From NCBI GenBank assembly GCA_016710645.1, contig JADJVI010000013.1, forward strand, positions 1 to 45,985: a stretch of 45,985 nucleotides of DNA, in the 5' to 3' direction. The notes below the pieces were generated by a model, which had not been told where the DNA came from, did not search any database, and saw only the letters and a list, made by a program, of their open reading frames with translations. Shown here one piece after another: positions 16,573-23,624 of this stretch (position 1 is the first letter of the stretch; the number at the start of each line of letters is the position of its first letter). The translations under genes were made by a program, and so were the position numbers. The DNA is from Actinomycetales bacterium (GTDB lineage: Bacteria; Actinomycetota; Actinomycetes; Actinomycetales; Dermatophilaceae).

Positions 16573-17484
16573 TCAGGGCGTGGCCGCGGGCACGGAGCCG
16601 AAGACCGACTGCGGCGCCGTGATCCAACTCAGCCGTGACAGGGGCCAGACGACCACGAGCGCCCGGCCGTGGATCTTGTCGATCGGCACCGAACCCAGGG
16701 CGCCGGTGCCGTCGTCGTGCATGCGCGAGTCGGCAGAGTCGCTGCGGTGGTCACCCATGACCCACACCTTGCCGGCGGGGACGACGATGGAGAAGTCCGG
16801 TCGACCACCGCCAGGGGTATCGCCCGGTTTCACGTACGGTTCGACGATCGCGACCCCGTTGACGGTGACCCGACCTTGGACATCGCAGCACGCGACCTTG
16901 TCACCGGGCAGGCCGATGACCCGCTTGATGAGGTGTTCGTCGGAATCGTCGGGAGCCAGCCCGAGGAAGATCAACAGGCTCTGCAAGGGCGTGCGCTGCT
17001 TGACCGGCACGTCGCCCAGCCAGTTGCCCGGATCGGCGAACACCACGACGTCGCCACGCTGCAGCGCGATCGGGCCGGGGGTCAGTTTGCCGACGACGAC
17101 CCTGTCGTCCTTGATGAGGGTGTCCTCCATCGATCCGGACGGGATGTGGAAGGGCTGCAAAAGGAAGGTCTTGACGACCAGGGACAGCACCATCGCCAGG
17201 CTGACGACGATGACCACCTCGCGCACGGCCGACAGCAGCCAGCCTGCGAACGACCGCCGGGTCTCTCCTGTCCCGCCCGGGGTCCCGCCCGAGGTCCCAC
17301 CCGACGTCCCTCCCGACGTCTCGGCCGAGGTATGCCGTCCGGTCACCGCCGCTTCGGGCCGCTCGGCCTCGGCCGGGCTGGGCTTTTCACTGGAGATGAG
17401 CTCACCCTCCGCGGAAGGGTCGTCGAGGCCGCGACGAAGGGTGCCCCCGTCGTCGTGCCGCATCCCCGGGTCCGGCGCTGTCAT
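16573..17484 (-). CDS. lepB: Signal peptidase I (second of two tandem copies)
   Basis: 303 residues. A long polar N-terminus with Gly/Thr repeats is followed by one membrane helix (VVIVVSLAMVLSLVVKTFLL) and the S26 protease domain. The catalytic serine is in IPSGSMEDTL, the general-base lysine in LIKRVIGLPGD, and the box E region in VMGDHRSDSADSR. The dyad is intact. It cleaves Sec and Tat signal peptides at the outer membrane face. It is 12 bases downstream of the other lepB; two signal peptidases in tandem after rplS are common in actinobacteria and may divide substrates. Confidence 0.95.
   Translation of the reverse strand: MTAPDPGMRHDDGGTLRRGLDDPSAEGELISSEKPSPAEAERPEAAVTGRHTSAETSGGTSGGTSGGTPGGTGETRRSFAGWLLSAVREVVIVVSLAMVLSLVVKTFLLQPFHIPSGSMEDTLIKDDRVVVGKLTPGPIALQRGDVVVFADPGNWLGDVPVKQRTPLQSLLIFLGLAPDDSDEHLIKRVIGLPGDKVACCDVQGRVTVNGVAIVEPYVKPGDTPGGGRPDFSIVVPAGKVWVMGDHRSDSADSRMHDDGTGALGSVPIDKIHGRALVVVWPLSRLSWITAPQSVFGSVPAATP
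17271..17320. repeat. Short 12-bp tandem repeats inside lepB
   Basis: About four imperfect 12-base units encode a GGTSGGTSGGTPGGT stretch in the cytoplasmic N-terminus of the second signal peptidase. Such runs are prone to length change between strains; the frame is preserved because the unit is a multiple of three. Confidence 0.7.
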
Positions 17485-17496
17485 GAGGCCGCCATC

Positions 17497-18321
17497 CTAG
17501 GGCGACGGGCTGGGTGTCTTGGGGACCTGCTGCAGCGTCGGCGCGGGAGTGAGGCCCCCGAGCCGATCCAGCGGCCAGTACCGCACCCAGGCGCGACCCA
17601 CGACGGCATCCAGCGGGATCAGCCCGCCACCGGGTGACCCGAGATGGGCTCGGGAGTCGGCCGAGGAGCTGCGATGGTCCCCCAGGACCCAAATCCGTCC
17701 CTCGGGCACCGTGATGTCGAACGGCTGCAGACTGGGAGCGTTGCCGGGATAGACGTAGGGCTCGTCGACGGGAGTGCCGTTGACGGTGATCCGCCCATCC
17801 ACCGAGCAGCACACGACATGGTCGCCAGGGACGCCGACGACTCGTTTGACGTAATCGGCTCCCGATCCCAACGAGACCAGGCTGGCCATGGACTTGAGGA
17901 TGCCCTTGACTCCGGAGCTCGGAGTGTCGGCACCCGCAGGCGCACCCCACGTGCCGGTGCCGTCGAAGACGATGACATCACCACGTTCGATCGACGGCCC
18001 CCGCTGCAGTCGGCTGACCAGAATGCGGTCGCCGGGTAGCAAGGTCGGCTCCATCGAGCCCGAGGGAACCGAGAACGACTGCACGAGGAAACCTCGAACC
18101 AACAGCATGACGACGATCGCGACAGCGAAAGTGGCCAACCAGTGGGTGATCTCGGCGCGGTCCTGCCCGCGACTGCGACGACGTTCCCGCTCGCTCTCCC
18201 GGCGGGCCAACTCCTTGGCCTCGCGCCTGCTGCGCGGCGCGCCGGCATTATCGCCCCCGACATACGGCGACGCCGGCTCGATCGAGGGTTCCCGATCGGC
18301 CGGCGTCGCAGAGTGCTGCAC
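17497..18321 (-). CDS. lepB: Signal peptidase I (first of two tandem copies)
   Basis: 274 residues from GTG 18321, the first start after the rplS stop; other starts would overlap rplS. The N-terminus has an Arg/Glu-rich cytoplasmic stretch (RREAKELARRESERERRRSR), then a membrane helix ATFAVAIVVMLLVRGFLVQS, then the protease domain with Ser in VPSGSMEPTL, Lys in YVKRVVGVPGD, and VLGDHRSSSADSR. The catalytic dyad is intact. It shares fold and motifs with its downstream neighbour but the flanks are quite different, so the duplication is old. Confidence 0.94.
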   Translation of the reverse strand: MQHSATPADREPSIEPASPYVGGDNAGAPRSRREAKELARRESERERRRSRGQDRAEITHWLATFAVAIVVMLLVRGFLVQSFSVPSGSMEPTLLPGDRILVSRLQRGPSIERGDVIVFDGTGTWGAPAGADTPSSGVKGILKSMASLVSLGSGADYVKRVVGVPGDHVVCCSVDGRITVNGTPVDEPYVYPGNAPSLQPFDITVPEGRIWVLGDHRSSSADSRAHLGSPGGGLIPLDAVVGRAWVRYWPLDRLGGLTPAPTLQQVPKTPSPSP

Positions 18322-18343
18322 GGGTGGCGTCCAGCCGAAGCCG

Positions 18344-18709
18344 TCAGGCGTCAGACTTGGAGACGTCCGCGCGCTTCTCCTTGATCTTGGCGGCCTTGCC
18401 GCGCAGGTCGCGCAGGTAGTAGAGCTTGGCGCGGCGGACGTCACCACGGGTGACGACCTCGATCTTGTCGATGATCGGCGTGTGCACCGGGAAGGTGCGC
18501 TCGACCCCGACACCGAAGCTCACCTTGCGGACCGTGAAAGTCTCGCCCAGCCCGCCACCGTGGCGGCGAATGACGACGCCCTGGAAGACCTGGACACGCG
18601 AGCGGTTACCTTCGATGACCTTGACGTGGACCTTGAGGGTGTCGCCGGCCCGGAAGGCCGGGATGTCCGTGCGCATCGATGCGGCGTCGACGCCGTCCAA
18701 CTGGTGCAT
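18344..18709 (-). CDS. rplS: 50S ribosomal protein L19
   Basis: 121 residues, normal length. The conserved core reads IPAFRAGDTLKVHVKVIEGN, RSRVQVFQGVVIRR, ETFTVRKVSFGVGVERTFPV, KIEVVTRGDVRRAKLYYLRD. L19 lies at the 30S-50S interface. In most actinobacteria rplS directly follows trmD; here a DUF559 gene with flanking repeats separates the two. No GTATGCCG occurs inside the gene, but one is 60 bases upstream of the start. Confidence 0.98.
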   Translation of the reverse strand: MHQLDGVDAASMRTDIPAFRAGDTLKVHVKVIEGNRSRVQVFQGVVIRRHGGGLGETFTVRKVSFGVGVERTFPVHTPIIDKIEVVTRGDVRRAKLYYLRDLRGKAAKIKEKRADVSKSDA

Positions 18710-18915
18710 GTCTCATTCGCTTTCTCGACGCGCCACAGGTCGCCTCGGGGTGGGGTGAGTCTCGATCAGGTATGCCGTCCGGCCCGCCGCGCGCCGCCCT
18801 GACCTCAGTCGGGTGCGGCCCTCCCCCTGTGGCAGGGGCGATGTGGCGAAGACGCAAGGGTCAAGTGTGCCAGAGCACCCGGCATACCGCCCAATCGCGC
18901 CTCGACCTCGGTGTC

Positions 18916-18957
18916 GGCTAGGCAGAACGTGCGTGAGGACGCACGCTTTGCCTAGCC
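18916..18957. repeat. Copy A of a 41-bp hairpin repeat at the end of the DUF559 gene
   Basis: GGCTAGGCA at 18916-18924 pairs with TGCCTAGCC at 18949-18957, and ACGCACG with CGTGCGT inside, around a GAGG loop; three positions in the stem are imperfect. The repeat overlaps the last 14 codons and stop of the DUF559 gene. It matches copy B (19981-20021) at 37 of 41 positions in the same orientation. It could work as that gene's terminator. Confidence 0.85.
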
Positions 18958-19871
18958 GTCAGCGGCAGCACCCCCAGTCCCGTTGCTACCTGGCCCATGA
19001 AGGCGTCTGGGTCCAGGCGAAGTCCGACCAACGGCAAGCGCAGCACCCGTTCGTGCTGCAACACCAGCGCATTGGACCGCAGCGCATCGTGCAGCGGAGA
19101 GAGGCCGGCCAGGTGCTGGCTACCGTCGATCTCGACCACCAGCCCGTCAAACTCGACGTCGAGATAGCACCGCCGCCCGTCAACCCGCCGCACCACCTGT
19201 CGGCGTGGCTGCGGAAGGCCATATCTGCGACACCACCAGCCGAAGTCCAACTCGCCCAACGAGTGCGCGCCATCGCACACGTCGCGCACGATCCCATCAA
19301 GGACGACTCGTCTGGGCGAGCGCTGAACCTCACGCCAGGTGTCGAGGAGCCGATGGGTGGCGACGATCCGCTGCTGCACAGGCAGGCACACCAGCAACGC
19401 CGCTTGTCGATCGCTGACCGCCCATTGCGCCGCGTGGACGGTGGCCCATTCCGGGCTGACTCGCGGGACTCCCCCGCGCACGACCGGCAGTGCCCTTCGA
19501 TAGCGGTGGATCCGCACGCCCGTGATCGGGTGCGCATCGTGAACCGGTGACACCCACACGTCGATGAGGTCCGGGCGGAAGCCGCTCATTCCCGCGACGA
19601 CGAGAGCAGCTGCCCCATCCAGAACAGCCCCCGGCCCGGCTTCCCATACGGCGCGCCACAGCACGCCGGTGCCGACCGGTTCGCGGCCACCGATGACGAG
19701 GGTATGCCGTCCGGCCGGCGTCCATCGCCCAGCAGCGATCTCGGTGCGAACGCCGAAACGGTCGATGCCGTGCGCGCGCAGATCGCGCCGGTGGACGACA
19801 CCGCTGTAGGTCGCGGCCAACCACGCGGCGACGCGGGCCCGCCGCGCCCGCTCCGCGGCCTGTGGGTTCAT
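18918..19871 (-). CDS. DUF559 endonuclease-like protein with AbiEi-type N-terminus
   Basis: 317 residues from ATG 19871. The N-terminal half (VVHRRDLRAHGIDRFGVRTE, then AGRHTLVIGG) resembles the winged-helix N-terminus of AbiEi-type antitoxin-like proteins. The C-terminal part (GELDFGWWCRRYGLPQPRRQ, RCYLDVEFDGLVVEIDGSQH) fits DUF559, a Vsr-like PD-(D/E)xK nuclease fold. Such two-part proteins occur in many scattered copies in actinobacteria, with unknown function; a defence or DNA-repair role is speculation. It lies between rplS and trmD, flanked by 41-bp direct repeats, which suggests later insertion. Confidence 0.8.
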   Translation of the reverse strand: MNPQAAERARRARVAAWLAATYSGVVHRRDLRAHGIDRFGVRTEIAAGRWTPAGRHTLVIGGREPVGTGVLWRAVWEAGPGAVLDGAAALVVAGMSGFRPDLIDVWVSPVHDAHPITGVRIHRYRRALPVVRGGVPRVSPEWATVHAAQWAVSDRQAALLVCLPVQQRIVATHRLLDTWREVQRSPRRVVLDGIVRDVCDGAHSLGELDFGWWCRRYGLPQPRRQVVRRVDGRRCYLDVEFDGLVVEIDGSQHLAGLSPLHDALRSNALVLQHERVLRLPLVGLRLDPDAFMGQVATGLGVLPLTARQSVRPHARSA

Positions 19872-19980
19872 GGGCCGACCCGCCGCCTCCCTGTCGTCGA
19901 TGGTGAGAGTGGTCTCATGACCGTCGACAGGATGGCCGATCGCGCGCACATTGACGGGCGGTATCCACAGGCTCCGCGGC

Positions 19981-20021
19981 GCTAGGCAGAACGTGAGTGA
20001 GGACGCACGGTTCGCCTGGCC
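19981..20021. repeat. Copy B of the 41-bp hairpin repeat, after trmD
   Basis: Direct repeat of copy A (18916-18957), differing at four positions that weaken the stem, so it is a less perfect hairpin. It begins 13 bases after the trmD stop on the minus strand and so may be the trmD terminator. It is about 110 bases upstream of the DUF559 start. Confidence 0.85.
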
Positions 20022-20034
20022 GGAAGGCGAGCCC

Positions 20035-20727
20035 TCAGTCGTCCAGCAGGTCAGGGCGGCGGGTGCGGGTGCGTTCGACCCGTTGGGCGTGCCGCCAGGC
20101 CGCGATGGCTCCATGGTTGCCGGACAGCAGGATCTCGGGCACGTCGAAGCCTCGCCAGGACGCCGGCTTGGTATAGACGGGGTACTCCAACAGGCCGTCC
20201 TCGTGCGATTCCTCGACGAGCGACTCGGCGTTGCCGATAACGCCGGGCAGCAGCCGAGCGACCGCCTCGACCATCGCCAACACCGCCACCTCGCCGCCGT
20301 TGAGCACGTAGTCGCCGAGCGACACCGGCGTGACCCGCATCCGCGTCGCAGCATGATCGAGCACGCGCTCGTCGATGCCCTCATAACGCCCGCAGGCAAA
20401 CGCCAGCCAGGGCTCGGTGGCGAGCTCGCGGGCGAGAGCCTGCGTGAACGGCATACCGGAGGGGGTTGGGACGAGCAGGTGCGGCACGGCGCCGGCCCCC
20501 GACTCGACGAGCGCATCGAGGGCCTCACCCCAGGGTTCCGGGCGCATGACCATGCCCGCTCCCCCGCCGTAGGGCGTGTCGTCGACGGTGCGGTGCCGAT
20601 CATGGGTGAAGTCGCGCAGATCGTGCACGCGCAAGTCGAGCAACGCCTGCTCCCGAGCCTTGCCGATCAACGAAAGTCCCAGCGGGGCAAGGTAATCCGG
20701 GAAGATCGTCACCACATCGATGCGCAT
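20035..20727 (-). CDS. trmD: tRNA (guanine-37-N1)-methyltransferase
   Basis: 230 residues from ATG 20727, one base after the rimM stop. SPOUT-fold enzyme that makes m1G37 and prevents frameshifting. MRIDVVTIFPDYLAPLGLSL at the start, VDDTPYGGGAGMVMRPEPW, ACGRYEGIDERV and the knot region SLGDYVLNGGEVAVLAMVEA are all standard; VPEILLSGNHGAIAAWR is near the end. Co-transcribed with rimM. One GTATGCCG copy encodes SGMPFTQA. Confidence 0.97.
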   Translation of the reverse strand: MRIDVVTIFPDYLAPLGLSLIGKAREQALLDLRVHDLRDFTHDRHRTVDDTPYGGGAGMVMRPEPWGEALDALVESGAGAVPHLLVPTPSGMPFTQALARELATEPWLAFACGRYEGIDERVLDHAATRMRVTPVSLGDYVLNGGEVAVLAMVEAVARLLPGVIGNAESLVEESHEDGLLEYPVYTKPASWRGFDVPEILLSGNHGAIAAWRHAQRVERTRTRRPDLLDD

Positions 20728-20728
20728 G

Positions 20729-21265
20729 TCAGGCGTCCAACTCCAGCAGCCCCTCCGGCGGCGCCACGACGACGCGGCCTCCGTCGACGTCGACCTCCGG
20801 CACCAGCGCGGTGACAAACGGCAGGTATGCCGTCCGCCCACCCGGCAGGGCAAGCACCAGCCGGTCCTGGCCAGGACCGATGTCCAGACCCGACACGGTG
20901 CCCACGACCGAGCCGTCGGCGCGCACCGCTGTGAGCCCGACGAGTTGCTCCTCGTACCAGGCGTCGCCGCCCTCATCGGGGGCCAGCAACTCCTCGCCGC
21001 CGTCGGGGGTGAGCAGCCGCGTGCCGCGCAGCCCCTCCGCGCCGGTGCGATCCGGGATCTCCTCGAACCCCAGCAACCAGATGCCGTTGTGATCCCGGGC
21101 CGAGCTGATCGTCAGCTCGCGCGGCACGCCGCTGCCCTTGGGCGCCTTGGTCGGCAGCACGGTACCGACGGCGAACCGGCCCGCGGGGTCGTCGGTGTGC
21201 AGTTGCACGGTCACCTCGCCCTTGATCCCGTGCGGCTTGCCGATGCGGGCGACCACGTGACTCAT
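20729..21265 (-). CDS. rimM: 16S rRNA processing protein RimM
   Basis: 178 residues. The N-terminal RimM domain (VVARIGKPHGIKGEVTVQLH, TDDPAGRF) and C-terminal PRC barrel (DAWYEEQLVGLTAVRADGSV, GPGQDRLVLALPGGRTAYLP, ALVPEVDVDGGRVVV) are both complete. It binds S19 and helps mature the 30S head. A 139-base gap to khpA holds a large hairpin and a 31-bp tandem repeat, so rimM-trmD may be transcribed partly apart from rpsP-khpA. Confidence 0.96.
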   Translation of the reverse strand: MSHVVARIGKPHGIKGEVTVQLHTDDPAGRFAVGTVLPTKAPKGSGVPRELTISSARDHNGIWLLGFEEIPDRTGAEGLRGTRLLTPDGGEELLAPDEGGDAWYEEQLVGLTAVRADGSVVGTVSGLDIGPGQDRLVLALPGGRTAYLPFVTALVPEVDVDGGRVVVAPPEGLLELDA

Positions 21266-21288
21266 GACGGAATCCTCTCAGGACGGGC

Positions 21289-21321
21289 GAGGGCCCCGCT
21301 GCCGTGCGGCAGGGGGCCCTC
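21289..21321 (-). terminator. Large GC hairpin between khpA and rimM
   Basis: GAGGGCCCC-GCTGCC faces GGCAG-GGGGCCCTC around a GTGC loop, about 14 base pairs with one imperfection, starting 24 bases upstream of the rimM ATG. It is placed to end or attenuate the rpsP-khpA transcript before rimM, or to act on the rimM leader. Confidence 0.65.
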
Positions 21322-21339
21322 ACTCGGAGTGCTCAGGAC

Positions 21340-21423
21340 CGGCTAGCGCCGATCGGTGTCCTTGTGGGATCGGCTAGCGCCGATCGGTGTCCCTGTGGGA
21401 TCGGCTAGCGCCGATCGGTGTCC
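21340..21423. repeat. 31-bp tandem repeat, about 2.7 copies, derived from the khpA 3' end
   Basis: Units at 21340-21370 and 21371-21401 differ at one base; a third partial unit from 21402 matches for 22 bases and runs into khpA. The shared core is GGCTAGCGCCGATCGGTGTC, which in khpA encodes the last residues (DTDRR) and the TAG stop. So the end of khpA has been copied downstream of itself twice. The core contains the palindrome CCGATCGG. Confidence 0.95.
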
Positions 21424-21644
21424 ACGATGTCGACCCGGATGTTCGACCCGCCCGACAGCGCCCCGATGACGGTGCGCAGCGCGCTGGCCGTGCGGCCGGA
21501 CCGGCCGATGACCCGGCCGAGGTCCTCAGGGTGCACCCGCACCTCGAGCAGCTCGCCACGGCGCAGGTCCTTGCGCCGCACGACGACCTCGTCCTCGTGG
21601 TCGACGATGCCCTTGACCAGGTGCTCCAGGGCCTCTTCCAGCAC
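21405..21644 (-). CDS. khpA: KH-domain RNA-binding protein KhpA
   Basis: 79 residues, full length. A single type II KH domain: LEEALEHLVKGIVDHEDEVV, RVHPEDLGRVIGRSGRTASA with the GxxG loop (GRSG), and ALRTVIGAL. KhpA partners KhpB/Jag in other bacteria to bind RNA and affect cell division and translation. It is always beside rpsP in actinobacteria and here starts two bases after the rpsP stop. Its 3' end is tandemly repeated downstream. Confidence 0.95.
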   Translation of the reverse strand: MLEEALEHLVKGIVDHEDEVVVRRKDLRRGELLEVRVHPEDLGRVIGRSGRTASALRTVIGALSGGSNIRVDIVDTDRR

Positions 21645-21646
21645 GG

Positions 21647-22318
21647 TCAGGCTCCGGCCTTGACGAAGCCGGCGGCCTCAGCGGCAGCAGCGGTCTTGAA
21701 CCAGACCTCGGCGACCGTCGCGGCATACCACTGGCCGTCGGGCTCGTGGTACTTCATCGAGTCCTTGTTGCCCTTGATGGTGAAGCCCTCGGGGGCCGAA
21801 CCGTCAGCGAGCGGGGCGGCCGAGTCGGCGCCGTAGCCACCGTCAGCGGCAGCAGCAGGGGCCTCAGAGGCGGGAGCCTCAGCAGCAGCCGGAGCCTCAG
21901 CGGCGGGGGCGTCCTCGACGAGCTTGGCAGCCTTCTTCGGGCGGGCAGTCGCGCCACCCTTGAGCTCGAGCGACTTGCCGGCAGCGGCGAGGGCGGCGTC
22001 GTAGGCGGCGCGCTTGCTGGGCTTGGCCGGGGCGACCTGCAGGGTGCCCTCGGCGCCGTCGAGGCCCTTGAACTTCTGCCAGTCACCGGTCACCTTGAAC
22101 AGCGCGACGACGGCCTCGGTGGGCTGAGCGCCCTGCGCGAGCCAGTACTGCGCGCGCTCGCCGTTGATGTCGATGACCGAGGGCGACTCGGTGGGGTGGT
22201 ATTTGCCGATCTCCTCGATCGCGCGGCCGTCACGCTTGGTGCGCGAGTCCATGACCACGACGCGGTAGAACGGAGCGCGGATCTTGCCCATCCGCTTGAG
22301 ACGAATCTTCACAGACAT
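21647..22318 (-). CDS. rpsP: 30S ribosomal protein S16 with a long C-terminal extension and extra domain
   Basis: 223 residues against about 80-160 usually. Residues 1-85 are S16 proper (MSVKIRLKRMGKIRAPFYRV, YWLAQGAQPTEAVVALFK). Up to about 120 is the common actinobacterial extension, and 121-175 is an Ala/Pro/Glu linker. Residues 176-220 form a separate small domain, PEGFTIKGNKDSMKYHEPDG then QWYAATVAEVWFKTAAAAEA, with the pattern GFxIKGNxxSMxYH...Y..T.AEVWF. It matches the small C-terminal module sometimes called the sunset domain, found on other ribosomal and secreted proteins; that name is from memory. First gene of rpsP-khpA. Confidence 0.93.
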   Translation of the reverse strand: MSVKIRLKRMGKIRAPFYRVVVMDSRTKRDGRAIEEIGKYHPTESPSVIDINGERAQYWLAQGAQPTEAVVALFKVTGDWQKFKGLDGAEGTLQVAPAKPSKRAAYDAALAAAGKSLELKGGATARPKKAAKLVEDAPAAEAPAAAEAPASEAPAAAADGGYGADSAAPLADGSAPEGFTIKGNKDSMKYHEPDGQWYAATVAEVWFKTAAAAEAAGFVKAGA

Positions 22319-22495
22319 CGGTGATGCATCCTTCGGTTATGAGGCACGGCCAGACCGCGAGAGAAACACGCGGGGTGCCGTGGCTCGGTGTGTAGGCATC
22401 CGAGCGGGGCAGGGAACGACGCCCAGCCCAGACGGGTACAGCGGGCCATTCTGCCAGATCGGCCCGGCTCGGCCGAACCGCCCGCACCGCCGGGG

Positions 22496-23500
22496 TCAGT
22501 GCTGGTCGGCGGCGATTCGCGCGGCCAAGGCGGCGATTCCCCGTGCGTCGGGCGCGTCCGGCACCTCCCAGCTCGGCCCCAAGCCCAGCCGGTATGCCGT
22601 CCGCCCACCTCCCGCCGCCGGCTCACCGTCCGCGTAGCGCACCTCTGGCACGCGGGCGGAGTCATATCCCGCGCCGGTCAGTCCCGCAAGCAGCCAACCT
22701 TCGTCAGCCTCCGTGAACGAGCCGGAAATCACTGCACCGCAAGGCGATTCGGCCAGCACAGCGAAGATGGCGTCATCCCCGAGCGCCTCCCGCCGGAGCA
22801 ACGGCACACCGAGCTCAACGCCCAGCCGCACGGCGAACGCGTGCTGACCAGAGTCATCGACACCGTTGACGACACAGACCACCCGTCGACGGGCCGGTGG
22901 GCGGAAGGCGACTTGAGGCAGGTGGCCCGATCCCGGCCAGTCTTCCCGGGCCAGCGCAAACCGGTCATGGTCGCGCCAGTCGTCCGCGAGATCACGCAAC
23001 GTCGGCACCCACAGCAATCGCGGCGAGAACCCCTCCGGCACAAAGCCGAGCGACCTCAGCAGCAGCGCTGATCTGTCGTTGCCGGGCTGCACCCCGGCCT
23101 CCAGTCGGTGCAGGCCGAGGCCGTCGGGCTCCCGCGCGAAGGCGTGATCCACGACCAACGCCAGCCCTTCGCGCAGGAGGCCGCGACCGGCATACGGGTC
23201 GAAGGCGTCGTAGCCGAGCGTGGCCCACGAAGCCCGGCCCCGCACGATCGAGTTGAGGTTGATCCGGGCGGCGATGCCATGGCCCGCGGCCGCCACGCGC
23301 AGACTGGTGTGGACGTGGACCAGGAAGGTCAGTCGTCCCGGCCCCTGGTCGGTGACCTGAGCCTCCAAACCGTCCAATCCGGACGGGCCCCATCGGGTGA
23401 TTCGCTGTTGCGATGACTCGGTTGCCGTCCTCAGCGCAGTCAGGTCGCGGGTGGTGGCCAACGCGACGCTGACCCGGCCACCAGGTCGTGACAGCGCCAT
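22496..23500 (-). CDS. GNAT acetyltransferase fused to a degenerate P-loop kinase-like domain
   Basis: 334 residues. Residues about 10-180 are a GNAT domain of the RimJ/RimL type: YDAFDPYAGRGLLREGLALV is the acetyl-CoA-binding region and LHRLEAGVQPGNDRSALLLR the conserved C-terminal motif. Residues 205-334 start as a nucleotide-kinase-like fold (VVCVVNGVDDSGQHAFAVRL, GVELGVPLLRREALGDD), but where a Walker A GxxGxGK(S/T) should be there is GVDDSGQHA, with no lysine. It therefore probably cannot bind ATP in the usual way. The target is unknown. It lies between rpsP and the subtilase on the same strand. Confidence 0.75.
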   Translation of the reverse strand: MALSRPGGRVSVALATTRDLTALRTATESSQQRITRWGPSGLDGLEAQVTDQGPGRLTFLVHVHTSLRVAAAGHGIAARINLNSIVRGRASWATLGYDAFDPYAGRGLLREGLALVVDHAFAREPDGLGLHRLEAGVQPGNDRSALLLRSLGFVPEGFSPRLLWVPTLRDLADDWRDHDRFALAREDWPGSGHLPQVAFRPPARRRVVCVVNGVDDSGQHAFAVRLGVELGVPLLRREALGDDAIFAVLAESPCGAVISGSFTEADEGWLLAGLTGAGYDSARVPEVRYADGEPAAGGGRTAYRLGLGPSWEVPDAPDARGIAALAARIAADQH

Positions 23501-23559
23501 CGCAGCAGCCTACTGACCCGGACGCGCGGGCGTGGGCGCCTCAACCCGATCCGCACGCA

Positions 23560-23593
23560 CGAGGGGGAGGGACCGGCTGGCCCCTCCCCCTCG
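23560..23593 (-). terminator. Hairpin terminator after the subtilase gene
   Basis: CGAGGGGGAGGG and CCCTCCCCCTCG form a perfect 12-bp stem with two further G-C pairs inside. It sits 32 bases beyond the stop of the S8 protease gene on the minus strand. A typical high-GC terminator stem without a T tract. Confidence 0.8.
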
Positions 23594-23624
23594 GTCACCG
23601 CGTTAGCGCGATGACGTCACGCCA

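Noticed and set aside
17271..17320. Possible CRISPR or mobile-element repeats in the window
   Set aside because: The only short tandem repeats are the in-frame lepB units and the khpA 3' repeat; there are no spacers, transposase or integrase other than XerC.
18710..18915. A ribosomal-protein leader RNA before rplS
   Set aside because: The gap holds two GTATGCCG copies and GC-rich sequence, but I could not recognise a conserved L19 leader fold.
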